A DNA stretch of 64,000 bases from CAZAQV01 sp964487255 (GTDB lineage: Bacteria > Myxococcota_A > Polyangia > Polyangiales > CAZAQV01): NCBI GenBank assembly GCA_964487255.1, contig CAZAQV010000005.1, positions 62,001 to 126,000 of the forward strand, written 5' to 3'. Within the stretch, counting starts at the first letter, position 1, and every line of letters starts with the position of its first letter. The translations under genes and the position numbers were made by a program. Below the pieces are notes generated by a model. The model saw only the letters and a list, made by a program, of their open reading frames with translations. It did not search any database and was not told where the DNA came from. Shown here piece by piece: positions 8,762 through 17,287 of this stretch.

Positions 8762-9655
8762 CTACTTCAGGGCCTTTGCGGACCAGCAGAAGTTTTGGTT
8801 TCTCCCTGACGCCACAGGTTCGATAGACACCGTCACCGCGCGTTGGGGGTCGAGCGCGACTTCGAACTTCTTCCACCCGTCGCCATCGCGGTGAGTCATT
8901 TGTCCGGCGAGCTTTCCGGCAACGTACACATTGAGCGTGACGGGTGGAGACTCAAGCTTTCGTTCGTCGCGGAGGTAATGCCCACCGTGAACGATCAGGC
9001 GTTCGGCGGGTCCTACCGCCGGGAAAGTGACGCGCGAAGGGTTTCGGGTGGATGCGCGCTGCCACACGCATCGCCGAGGTTGATAGTCGAGGTCCTCGAT
9101 GATGGTGCGACCGATCCACTCACGATCTCCAGGACAGATCCAAAATTGGGCTGGACGCATTGGACCTCGGCCGAGCCCTCCTTCGGACGGTCGCGCGTTC
9201 TGCCGATTGCAGAGGGGCCCGCGCTCCGCCGCGAAGACCTGCGCGCTCGGGAATGCGTCCACCAAGTCTGCAACGAGCGTCGCCTCGTCCTTTAGCTCCG
9301 TGAGTCGTAACGAAAGGGGGCCAAAGTCGCGGCTCTCGACGACCTTGTCCCCAGGGTCGTTTGCGGGTTCTCCCACGGAAATCCTCCAGGCACGCGCGTA
9401 GCCGAGCAGGTCGCTTCGGCCGGCCATTCGCAGGGAGATGTGATCGCCGAGGTACTGGCGAACAAGCGGTTCTGCCCACGTGTCATTGGCGATGATGACG
9501 TCCCGGTCGCGCCATTCGCCCCGTACGTAGTCCGCCAGTGCTATCCACTCGGCCTCGCTCGGAACACCTGTGCGTTGCACGAAGTCGCTGACGAGTTCGA
9601 TTGCGGCGATGACGGACAGAATCGCCAAGGCGAGGAGCATGGATCGCCTGTGCAC
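8762..9655 (-). CDS. Hypothetical membrane-anchored protein, possible glycosyltransferase-related
   Basis: 297 residues. The N-terminus is a hydrophobic anchor (LLALAILSVIAAIELVSDF), after which the protein is soluble, with segments such as DRDVIIANDTWAEPLVRQYLGD and a C-terminal beta-rich part. The first half recalls the periplasmic C-terminal region found after the membrane helices of GT-C glycosyltransferases, but the helices are missing. It is convergent with pssA (23 bp apart) and divergent from the GlcD gene. Start at ATG 9655; a second ATG five codons later is equally possible. Confidence 0.6.
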   Translation of the reverse strand: MHRRSMLLALAILSVIAAIELVSDFVQRTGVPSEAEWIALADYVRGEWRDRDVIIANDTWAEPLVRQYLGDHISLRMAGRSDLLGYARAWRISVGEPANDPGDKVVESRDFGPLSLRLTELKDEATLVADLVDAFPSAQVFAAERGPLCNRQNARPSEGGLGRGPMRPAQFWICPGDREWIGRTIIEDLDYQPRRCVWQRASTRNPSRVTFPAVGPAERLIVHGGHYLRDERKLESPPVTLNVYVAGKLAGQMTHRDGDGWKKFEVALDPQRAVTVSIEPVASGRNQNFCWSAKALK

Positions 9656-9724
9656 GCCTTCCTTTTAGCTCGTTTTGATGGGTGTTGGGGATGAATTGTC
9701 AGAGGGCGGTGCTAGCGTGAGGAT

Positions 9725-11134
9725 ATGACGCAGCCATCGGACGCAGCCTTGCTAGCTCTCGACCGGGTGCTTCACCGAGGTCAGTTGATTCGCGAACCCG
9801 ACGTCCTGGACTCGTACAGCGCCGATGCGAGCGAGGTCGCGCCGCAGCGACCGGCTGCCGTGATTCGCACCGGCGAGCCCGCCGAGATCGCCGCGGTGCT
9901 AGAGCTGGCTTCGCTGCATGGTGTCCCGGTCACGGCCCGCGGTGGAGGGACTGGTCGTGTGGGTAGCGCGGTCCCGGTAGAAGGAGGGATCGTCCTCTCG
10001 CTCGAGGGTGCAAACGTGATCAAGGATATCGATCCCGAGCAAGGGATCGCCGTGGTGGGTCCTGGCGTCATCACGGGCGACCTTCATCGTGCGGTAGAAG
10101 AAGCGGGCCTGTTCTACCCGCCCGACCCCAACTCGTGGTCGACGTGTACGCTTGGCGGCAACATCGCGACCAATGCAGGTGGGCCGCGCGCGTTCAAGTA
10201 TGGTGTCACGCGCGAGTACGTCCTCGGGCTACGCGCGGTGACCGGTGCGGGCACACAACTGGACCTTGGTCGACGCACACGCAAAGGTGTGACTGGATAC
10301 GATCTCACAGCACTCATGGTCGGTAGCGAGGGGACGCTCGGGATCGTGACGGAAGCCACGCTCAAGTTGATCCCGAAGCCGCAACAGGTGTGTGCGTTGA
10401 TGGTGTACGTGCCGTCTCAGGAGATGATTGCGAGGACGGTCTTCGCTCTGAGTACCCAACGCATCGTCCCGCGCTGCGTGGAGTTACTGGACGAGGAGAC
10501 GCTTGAGGTGGCGCGCAAGGAGGCTGGCCTTGATGTCCCCGCTGGGGCGCGAGCGATGCTACTGGTCGAAATCGACGGAGACGAACAGACGGTCGAGCGC
10601 GACTTGGAGCGTGTTGGCAACGAGCTACTCGAGCTTGGTGCGCTCGACATTTTCGTCGCCAGTACCCACTCTGACCGAGAGCGCGTTTGGACCTCTCGAC
10701 GTGAGATGTCTCACTCATTGCGAAAGCTCGCGAATCACAAGATGAGCGAGGACGTCGTCGTTCCTGTGCCGCGACTTGGAGAACTGCTCGATCGCACGCG
10801 GGCGCTGGCCGAGTCGAGCGCCACCCGTCTGCCATCGTACGGACACGCAGGTGACGGCAATTTGCACGTGAACTTTCTCTGGGACGATCCCGACGAATGG
10901 CCGCGCGTGCAGACGGGAATCGAGTCGCTCTTCCGCGACGTTATCGAACTTGGTGGAACGCTGTCTGGCGAGCACGGTATCGGGGTGCTCAAGGCACCGT
11001 ACCTACCACTCGAACACTCCCCCGAACTCATCGCACTCCAAGAGCAGATCAAATCGCTTTTCGATCCCAAAGGCGTACTCAACCCGGGGAAGATCTTCCC
11101 GGCAGGGGCCAAGAAATACCACGGCGCTTGCTAG
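9725..11134 (+). CDS. glcD: FAD-linked oxidase, glycolate/D-lactate dehydrogenase GlcD-like
   Basis: 469 residues, the usual length for GlcD. The PCMH-type FAD domain is clear: VTARGGGTGRVGSAVP (nucleotide loop), PPDPNSWSTCTLGGNIATNAGG and GVTGYDLTALMVGSEGTLGI. The C-terminal cap ends with SYGHAGDGNLHVNF and SGEHGIGVLKAPYL, both diagnostic of the family (conserved His residues). It oxidises a 2-hydroxy acid and passes the electrons on. glcE and glcF are not adjacent, so a stand-alone D-lactate or D-2-hydroxyglutarate dehydrogenase is an alternative. GAGG lies just before ATG 9725. Confidence 0.9.
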   Translation: MTQPSDAALLALDRVLHRGQLIREPDVLDSYSADASEVAPQRPAAVIRTGEPAEIAAVLELASLHGVPVTARGGGTGRVGSAVPVEGGIVLSLEGANVIKDIDPEQGIAVVGPGVITGDLHRAVEEAGLFYPPDPNSWSTCTLGGNIATNAGGPRAFKYGVTREYVLGLRAVTGAGTQLDLGRRTRKGVTGYDLTALMVGSEGTLGIVTEATLKLIPKPQQVCALMVYVPSQEMIARTVFALSTQRIVPRCVELLDEETLEVARKEAGLDVPAGARAMLLVEIDGDEQTVERDLERVGNELLELGALDIFVASTHSDRERVWTSRREMSHSLRKLANHKMSEDVVVPVPRLGELLDRTRALAESSATRLPSYGHAGDGNLHVNFLWDDPDEWPRVQTGIESLFRDVIELGGTLSGEHGIGVLKAPYLPLEHSPELIALQEQIKSLFDPKGVLNPGKIFPAGAKKYHGAC

Positions 11135-11157
11135 GCGACGCGGACGCCTCGTCGAAG

Positions 11158-12162
11158 TTAGTCTTGCGCTTTGGACTTCTGAATCAGCGCCTGCTCGATT
11201 TGATTGAACAGCTTGACGGCGAACTGCTGAGATGGAGATGCCACGTAGGGGAGTTCAACGACTCCGTCATGAAACTGAGACCGGAACTCCAAGCGGCCGT
11301 CTCCGTCGTCGTCATGTACCTGCACCAAGCTCTCCCGGCAGGCACCAACGTCAACAAGCCTCGCCCCCACAGCCGCGCAGTATTCGGTGTACCCGTCGTC
11401 GTCAATATCTCGAACGCCGAAGTGTCCGCTCGCGCCAACCCCAACACCACCGCCAAGGGTAATTTGGTTCTCCTTGCTCGGCCCAAACGCGACGGTGGCT
11501 TTGATGCTGGCAGCGGTGGCAGAAAGGTCCGCGCGACTGCCATACGAGCCATCGGGGTTTCGAAAGCCAGCTTTGGCAGTCGCCCCCGCGCCCCGCGTTT
11601 CGATCTGGATGTCGGCAAACTTCGTTTCGAACGTCGACTTCGTGTTGAGCAAGGCCGCCTCTGCGCCAAGCCCCGATCCGGAGTCCAAGTTGAGGGAAGC
11701 CTCTGCCTGCATGAGGCTCAGCGCGTGCCTCGCTGGGCCGTCTGCGACCACGGCCTTGAGCGCGGCAACTTCAACGCGGGTGGACGTCTTCTCCAGCGTC
11801 CCCTCCTTCACCGTACCGTTCTCAAACGAGCTTTGTGCAAGAGCCGACTCGACCATCGGGGAAGGATCGGGGCGCCCAGACTCCGAGAGCGGTCCCGTCC
11901 CGTGGTTATCGGCAATGATCAAGCCGTCGTCTGAAACTTCGATCTCGAGCAACTTGGTTGTGTGGGCATCGATTTTACCTGTGACTGGAAGCCCGTGGTG
12001 GAACTGGAGCTGCTTGAGTGCTTCCACCGTCTCCGCATCGAAGGTGCCGTCCGCATTGATGCTCAGACCGAGATGCTCCAGTTGTCGGTTCATTGCTTCT
12101 TCGATCTTGCGGTCGCCCCAGCGGTCGAACCTGCCCTGATGTTGACGTTGAATTGGGTCCAT
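11158..12162 (-). CDS. Peptidoglycan-binding-domain protein without signal peptide
   Basis: 334 residues. Residues 15-70 form a PG_binding_1 repeat (LEHLGLSINADGTFDAETVEALKQ followed by FHHGLPVTGKIDAHT), which binds cell-wall stem peptides. The middle (about 120-250) is Ala/Gly/Lys-rich with alternating residues, similar to the filler regions of large toxin-like proteins. Near the C-terminus are two EF-hand-like loops (DIDDDGYTEYC, DDDGDGRLEF). There is no Sec signal or membrane helix, so export would need a non-classical route, or lysis. Convergent with glcD; divergent across the parS spacer from the transglutaminase-like gene. Confidence 0.7.
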   Translation of the reverse strand: MDPIQRQHQGRFDRWGDRKIEEAMNRQLEHLGLSINADGTFDAETVEALKQLQFHHGLPVTGKIDAHTTKLLEIEVSDDGLIIADNHGTGPLSESGRPDPSPMVESALAQSSFENGTVKEGTLEKTSTRVEVAALKAVVADGPARHALSLMQAEASLNLDSGSGLGAEAALLNTKSTFETKFADIQIETRGAGATAKAGFRNPDGSYGSRADLSATAASIKATVAFGPSKENQITLGGGVGVGASGHFGVRDIDDDGYTEYCAAVGARLVDVGACRESLVQVHDDDGDGRLEFRSQFHDGVVELPYVASPSQQFAVKLFNQIEQALIQKSKAQD

Positions 12163-12272
12163 GTGTGTGCTTCTTTCCTTTCAAGAGTTGTCCGATTGGA
12201 TTTGAGACACTTCTCGGGTTCTACGCGCGAAGGTTGCGCGAGAAGTGTTCTGTGGGGAGAAACGTGCGCTCA

Positions 12273-12288
12273 TGTTTCACGTGCAACG
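12273..12288 (+). other. parS-like site 1 (ParB centromere)
   Basis: TGTTTCACGTGCAACG matches 14 of 16 bases of the bacterial consensus TGTTTCACGTGAAACA, including the central CACGTG. Confidence 0.65.
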
Positions 12289-12328
12289 ATCTCCGCGTGA
12301 TCGCTTAGGATCTGCCTGGATCTGGAGA

Positions 12329-12344
12329 TGTTTCACGTGCCGGA
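12329..12344 (+). other. parS-like site 2, one half degenerate
   Basis: TGTTTCACGTGCCGGA keeps one perfect half and the CACGTG core but the other half has drifted (12 of 16). On its own it would be weak; the two neighbours make it credible. Confidence 0.5.
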
Positions 12345-12409
12345 AAAGCCCCTGATCTCGCGACAGCAAAAAAGCGATCAAAATCAAGGGGTTAGCGCTG
12401 TGGAAAACC

Positions 12410-12425
12410 TGTTGCACGTGAAACA
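12410..12425 (+). other. parS-like site 3, near perfect
   Basis: TGTTGCACGTGAAACA matches 15 of 16 bases of the ParB consensus. It lies 2 bp after the DnaA-box-like sequence TGTGGAAAA (12399-12407). Confidence 0.72.
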
Positions 12426-12617
12426 GATCTATCTGAGATCATAGATGAAGTTCAGGAAGATCCGATTGCGTGCCTCCTTTTGTGAGCCCGAGCACGAGAT
12501 GAAGCCCGTGACCGCGGTTTCTGTTTGCGGGTAAGGCTTGCACACACTATGTGCGCAGCGTGTTTTGGAGTGGAGCGAAAGCTCCCGTGGATGGGCAGCG
12601 CCCAGAAAAGAGGAAAA

Positions 12618-14678
12618 ATGCGTTATTTGCCGGTTGTTTGTGTGGCGATCGCCGCAGGATGTAGCCCGGAGTCCATCGGGGAAGGGCCTGGAGGTTCAGG
12701 ACCAGCAGAAGAGATCGTGGGCGAGAAGGGAGATCGGTGGAATTCCGAGAATGCCCCGACCCGCTTCAACGACGATTTCGACTTCGTGCTGGCAGACCTT
12801 CCTGACAAGGGTGAGGCCCCGACGAAAGCCTGGCCGTCGAGCTACTTCCCAAACTATCAAGACAGCATCAACGATCGCTGGAACGGTTCGTCGGAACTTT
12901 CTCCGGCGGAGAAGTACGACAAGGCCTTCAACGGCTGGACGCCGGAGGCCGACTTTATGGACCTGCGCCCCTTTCGAGCGGGAGAGTCCGAAACCGGTGA
13001 ATGGGACCCAGAGTACTATGAGAAGCTCGGGCCGCTCGCGAACTACATTTCCAACCACCGCAACGCATATGGGCAAAACCAGGGCAACCTAGACGCGCGA
13101 GATGGCGTGGACAGCGATGACGACGGCGAGATCGACGAGCTCGATGATAACGATGGCGTCGAAACGTGGTTTGGGCTTTGCCACGCATGGGTTCCGGCTT
13201 CGATTCTCGAAGATCGTCCTCTCAAGGCCGTCGAACACAACGGGGTGACGTTTGAGGTTGGAGATTTGGAGGCGCTCTTGATTTTGGCTTATGACCGAAC
13301 GCCATCTTACGGAATTGGCGGGCGTTGTAACGATGGCACGGACGAGGAAGACAACGCTGTCGAACGCGACGAGCACGGCCGGGCTCTCAACGTCAAATGC
13401 CGGGACACGAACCCGGGTTCGTTTCACGTGATCCTTGCCAACTACTTGGGTAAGCACGGCCGCATGTTCGCCGAAGACGTAACCTACGACTTCGAGGTCT
13501 GGAACCAGCCTGTCGTGTCCTTCGAGGTCGACAGTATGACTGAGGTCTCCGTCGCAGACGCGCATCGCCTTCTGAACTACGATGAGGACAATTGCTTCGA
13601 GATGGACGGAACACCGATCGATGGCTGTCAGTTTCTCGGCGATACCGACTACGCCTTCAATCCTGATGCGACGACCCTCTATGACGTGCGCGTCAGCACC
13701 GGGTACATCGTCGAGTCTTGGCCCTCCACACAGCCCGCCGACCCAGACGACCACACGCGAACCAAGCGTTACACATACATTCTTGAGGTCGACGCAGACG
13801 GTAAGATCATCGGCGGCGAATGGTACGGTCGTTCGCGGACGGACCACCCAGACTTTCTCTGGAGCCCGCGAAAGCTCACGCGTTCAAGCGTCTCCAACCT
13901 CGACCTCGAGGATATTCGCATGCTGGTCCGCAAGTCTCGCGAAGACGTGACCCCCACCGAGGGCAAGGTCTTCAAGTCTGAGCCTGATGTCGCGATCCCA
14001 GACAACGACACCACGGGTGTGAGTGACACCATTGAAATCAGCGAGAGCTTCGACATCGACGGGCTCAACGTGTCGCTGGACATCACGCACACCTACCGCG
14101 GCGATTTGGTGGTGGAACTCAGTAAGGGGAGCACGACAGTGACGCTTCACGATGGTGCCGGTGGCAGTCAGGACGACCTGGTGACCGCCCTCGCCGTGTC
14201 AGACTTCGACGGGCAGAGTGCGCAAGGAACCTGGACGCTGACCGTCAGGGACACGGCGCGCGTGGATACAGGCACGCTCAATAGTTGGTCCCTTGGCTTT
14301 CAAAATACCGAGCCACCCTCGCCCCGTGGCGGGACCTTTGAAAGCACCGCTCGGGTGGATATACCCGACGGAGACCGTCAAGGGGTCACGACGTCGATCT
14401 CGGTTCCTAGTGGAACCCAAGGTGCGAAGGTTGAGGTCGCTTTCGATATCACCCACAGCTACATCGGTGACCTCGCTGTGTATGTCCAAGCGCCCGACGG
14501 CCAGTATTGGGAGTTGCACAACCAATCCGGTGGTCGGACCGCTGACATCCAACGCCGCGTCGAGTTGTCGCCAGGGGTCACAGGGCCAATCGAGGGCGAA
14601 TGGAAGCTGTGGCTCTTCGATGTCTACGGGCAGTATGACGGCTACTTGAATCGCTGGTCGATCACGTTTTCCGACTAG
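12618..14678 (+). CDS. Transglutaminase-elicitor-like lipoprotein with two P-domains
   Basis: 686 residues from ATG 12618, chosen for its AGAGG and a lipobox (AIAAGC). Residues about 60-420 resemble the transglutaminase elicitor family (as in Phytophthora GP42): the stretch around WFGLCHAWVPASILE supplies a Cys188-His pair where that family has its G-x-C-H-G-W active-site motif, followed by NGVTFEVGDLEALL. An acidic DSDDDGEIDELDDNDG loop precedes it. Two proprotein-convertase P-domains follow (about 470-560 and 580-686), each ending in a W-x-L/I-x-F strand (NSWSLGF, NRWSITF). P-domains normally stabilise or target secreted proteases. I infer a surface protein-crosslinking or amidase-type enzyme; activity is unproven. 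Confidence 0.75.
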   Translation: MRYLPVVCVAIAAGCSPESIGEGPGGSGPAEEIVGEKGDRWNSENAPTRFNDDFDFVLADLPDKGEAPTKAWPSSYFPNYQDSINDRWNGSSELSPAEKYDKAFNGWTPEADFMDLRPFRAGESETGEWDPEYYEKLGPLANYISNHRNAYGQNQGNLDARDGVDSDDDGEIDELDDNDGVETWFGLCHAWVPASILEDRPLKAVEHNGVTFEVGDLEALLILAYDRTPSYGIGGRCNDGTDEEDNAVERDEHGRALNVKCRDTNPGSFHVILANYLGKHGRMFAEDVTYDFEVWNQPVVSFEVDSMTEVSVADAHRLLNYDEDNCFEMDGTPIDGCQFLGDTDYAFNPDATTLYDVRVSTGYIVESWPSTQPADPDDHTRTKRYTYILEVDADGKIIGGEWYGRSRTDHPDFLWSPRKLTRSSVSNLDLEDIRMLVRKSREDVTPTEGKVFKSEPDVAIPDNDTTGVSDTIEISESFDIDGLNVSLDITHTYRGDLVVELSKGSTTVTLHDGAGGSQDDLVTALAVSDFDGQSAQGTWTLTVRDTARVDTGTLNSWSLGFQNTEPPSPRGGTFESTARVDIPDGDRQGVTTSISVPSGTQGAKVEVAFDITHSYIGDLAVYVQAPDGQYWELHNQSGGRTADIQRRVELSPGVTGPIEGEWKLWLFDVYGQYDGYLNRWSITFSD

Positions 14679-14822
14679 TCGCAGCGATCTGATCGCCCGG
14701 CGGTGGAACAAAGCAAGAGACCATATCCGGAGCATCTGGTGTTCGAAACGTGCACAAAGCCGTACCGGTTTCTGAAATCACTTGTGTTTTTGTTGGACCA
14801 GATGTTGCTTTAGATCTGGCTT

Positions 14823-15689
14823 GTGTTGATTGAGAGCGCACAACCGCCGGCTATAGATGAATCCCTCGCGTGGGATGAAGAGGGAACCGTTCCCGTGTCG
14901 CTTGGCACGGTTGCCGGGCGGTATGCGCTACAGCATGAACTTGGCCACGGAGGGATGGGCGCCGTTTTTTCTGCGCTCGACCTGCGTACGGACGAGACGG
15001 TCGCTGTGAAACTCATGGGCGACAAGCGTTCCTGCTCACGTAAGGAGCGCTTCTTGCGTGAAGCCGATGCGACCTTGGCGCTCCGGCACCCAAACATCGT
15101 TCGCTTGCTCGATTTTGGAATCGATGAACGCAATGGCTACTTTCAAGTTCTGGAGCTACTCGTTGGAGAGACTCTCTTCGAAAGAATGACAGAGGGGGTT
15201 CCGCTGAGTGCGCGTGAAGCAACCAGTATCGTGCACGCTGTCTTGGGAGCGCTTCAATTGGCGCACCAACAAGGCATTGTTCATCGCGATCTCAAACCGG
15301 AGAATATCTTCTTGGCTCAAGAGAGTGGGGCTCTTGTTCCCAAGCTTATCGACTTTGGTATCGCGCGCGAGCTTGGTTCCGTGGATCGCATCACGAGCGA
15401 CGGGCTTGTTCTGGGCACGCCGCTTTATATGGCGCCTGAACAGATTCGCGGGAACGACGTTGGGCCAGCGGTTGATTTTTGGGCGCTTGGGATAATCACT
15501 TATCAGCTTGCATTTGGCGCGCGGCCGTTCCAATCACGCAATTTGCCAGACCTTTATTTTGAACAGACGAGGGGCCTCCGCAAGCTCCCTTTTGAGCACC
15601 CGCTTGGGGCGTTGATTCTTGCCTGTTTAAGCTTCGACCCGAACGTTCGCCTTTCCGCTATCGGCGAGTTCTTCCCGGCTGTCGACTGA
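14823..15689 (+). CDS. Short Hanks-type Ser/Thr protein kinase
   Basis: 288 residues, essentially one kinase domain. Motifs: glycine loop GHGGMGAVF (41-49), Lys63 in AVKLM, catalytic HRDLKPEN (154-161), DFG (177-179) and APE (204-206), all intact, so it should be active. There is no transmembrane helix and no sensor domain, unlike most myxobacterial PknB-type kinases. The domain ends soon after the C-lobe Arg (PNVRLSAIG). Start is GTG 14823; GTG/TTG choices nearby are equivalent. Its substrate is unknown. Confidence 0.88.
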   Translation: MLIESAQPPAIDESLAWDEEGTVPVSLGTVAGRYALQHELGHGGMGAVFSALDLRTDETVAVKLMGDKRSCSRKERFLREADATLALRHPNIVRLLDFGIDERNGYFQVLELLVGETLFERMTEGVPLSAREATSIVHAVLGALQLAHQQGIVHRDLKPENIFLAQESGALVPKLIDFGIARELGSVDRITSDGLVLGTPLYMAPEQIRGNDVGPAVDFWALGIITYQLAFGARPFQSRNLPDLYFEQTRGLRKLPFEHPLGALILACLSFDPNVRLSAIGEFFPAVD

Positions 15690-15756
15690 GCCGATTCGCG
15701 CGCAAAAAAAGCCTGTCTGATGCGCCTGTCGCGATCAGTGTGGTAAGCCAGCGCGC

Positions 15757-16593
15757 ATGGCGATCAAACCTGAGGCCGTCGGCCAGAGTACCGAGCCACT
15801 GACCCACAACTACCGCTGGCAGGACGTGGCGTTGTATGCCCTAGGCGTCGGCGCCAAGCGTGACGAGCTCGACTTTCTGTTCGAGGATCGAGGGCCGCAA
15901 GTTCTGCCGACGTATGCGGTGATTCCGGCCTACGAGGCCAACAAAGACCTCTTTGATGTGGTCGGCGGCGACATGAAAGGCGTCGTTCACGGCGGACAAA
16001 CCATTCGCCTGCATCGTCCCTTCAAGCCTGAGGACACCCTGACCACGATTGGAAAGGTCGAGGGGATCTACGACCTTCGTAGAATGGCCACGTCGATCAT
16101 CTCGACGCAGACCACGAACGGAGCAGGTGAGCTCGTTGCCGAAACAGAGTGGGAAATCATCTACCGCTTCGACGGTGGCTTTGGCGGAGAGCCACCGCCT
16201 CGTCGTCCCAAAGCGCGGCCGCCGGAGCGTGACCCTGACTTTGTGCATGAAGAACGGACTCTCCCCGAGCAGGCTCTGCTCTACCGGCTTTGCGGTGATT
16301 ACAACCCGCTTCACGCCGACCCCAAACTGGCCGAAGAGGTCGGATTTGGCGCCCCCATTCTTCACGGACTGTGCACGTATGGATTCGTCGGTCGAGCGGT
16401 GCTCGCCAATTGCTGCGGCTCGGATCCATCGAAGTTCAAGGCGCTTTCAGGACAGTTTCGCAAGCCGGTGTGGCCCGGCGATACGCTCATCACCGAGGGG
16501 TGGCGCGAGGACGAGCGGGTGATCCTGCGCGTATCGACCAAAGAGCGCCCTGGTGAGTATGTGGTCGCCAACGCCTGGGCTGAGGTAGCGTAA
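15757..16593 (+). CDS. MaoC-like enoyl-CoA hydratase 2
   Basis: 278 residues with the double hot-dog layout of MFE-2-type hydratase 2. The second half has the catalytic motif around DYNPLHADPKLAEEVGFGAP followed by ILHGLCTYG; Asp and His of D-x4-H are the expected catalytic pair. The first half carries VVHGGQTIRLHRPFKPEDT. These enzymes hydrate (R)-specific trans-2-enoyl-CoA in beta-oxidation or polyhydroxyalkanoate metabolism. A thiolase lies 0.7 kb downstream on the same strand, which supports a fatty-acyl-CoA role. Confidence 0.88.
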   Translation: MAIKPEAVGQSTEPLTHNYRWQDVALYALGVGAKRDELDFLFEDRGPQVLPTYAVIPAYEANKDLFDVVGGDMKGVVHGGQTIRLHRPFKPEDTLTTIGKVEGIYDLRRMATSIISTQTTNGAGELVAETEWEIIYRFDGGFGGEPPPRRPKARPPERDPDFVHEERTLPEQALLYRLCGDYNPLHADPKLAEEVGFGAPILHGLCTYGFVGRAVLANCCGSDPSKFKALSGQFRKPVWPGDTLITEGWREDERVILRVSTKERPGEYVVANAWAEVA

Positions 16594-16625
16594 CAGTTGA
16601 CGCGCAACGGGAAGTTGCTGTCCTG

Positions 16626-17277
16626 GTGCAATCGCTTTACGGTGATGAGCCCCGTGCGGTGCGAGACGCTTCTATGGCGCTGTTGGCAAAAACCAAGCAC
16701 ATGGACGATGCGAGGGTGCGCGCTCTGATGGGCGAGTTCGTAAGTGCCGTGCGCCGCAAGGGTTACGCGATTTCGGACGCGCGCCGCCTCGACTGGGTGC
16801 TCATCAACATGTTCAAAGACGCGGTCTTGGCAGGCCATGATCCGAGGCCATCGTTCGCCTTGCTCGCTTTGATTCGTCCCTTGCATCGCAAGCCATTTGT
16901 GGGCGGTGATGGGCTGAATCATGATGTGGAGGGCGCTGAGCGCACGATCGATGATCCGCAACTTTCTCGTCCAGCACGTTCGCCAGAGGGCGGACTGTCA
17001 GCGCAAGGGGTGGTCGACCTGCAAGAGCAACGTCGCGCAAGACATCGTGTCCCGGCGGCCGCCCGATGCGATTCGGGACCGTGTGCCCACCGTTCCACTC
17101 TCCGACGTAGAGGCGGTCACAATGGCATCTCGGCTTCGGCATGGTCTTCGGGTATTTCTGCCGGATGACGCGCGTGCGTGCCAAGCCGAGCGCGAACTAG
17201 CTGCGCTGGGCTCAAAGCTCCAGTGCAGGGGACAGAGCGTGAGCGAGGGCATGGTGCCCGCTGCTCCAATGTTCTAA
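16626..17277 (+). pseudogene. Apparently frameshifted hypothetical gene between hydratase and thiolase
   Basis: Two overlapping frames each look coding for part of the way. The first (from GTG 16626) gives a plausible helical protein up to about 16914 (for example MDDARVRALMGEFVSAVRRKG), then turns into low-quality sequence. The second runs from just after a TGA at 16915 to TAA 17277 and has good third-position GC. Removing one A from GCTGAATCATG near 16917 would join them into one protein of about 216 residues. I therefore read one gene with a one-base insertion or a sequencing error. No family recognised. Confidence 0.5.
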
Positions 17278-17287
17278 AACCCTAGGG

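Larger units (their letters stand above)
12163..12617. other. Divergent intergenic region (455 bp) with parS-like cluster
   Basis: This spacer separates two divergent genes and holds no gene of its own. It contains three parS-like 16-mers (listed separately), one match to the relaxed DnaA box TTWTNCACA on the minus strand (12399-12407) and nine GATC sites between 12288 and 12462. GATC is common elsewhere in the window, so that density is only moderately raised. An AGAGG ribosome-binding site lies at 12609-12613 before ATG 12618. Confidence 0.7.

Noticed and set aside
12163..12617. Possible replication origin at the parS cluster
   Set aside because: Only one DnaA-box-like match and no AT-rich unwinding stretch or dnaA gene; nine GATC sites are only modestly above the local background. 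parS is the better explanation.
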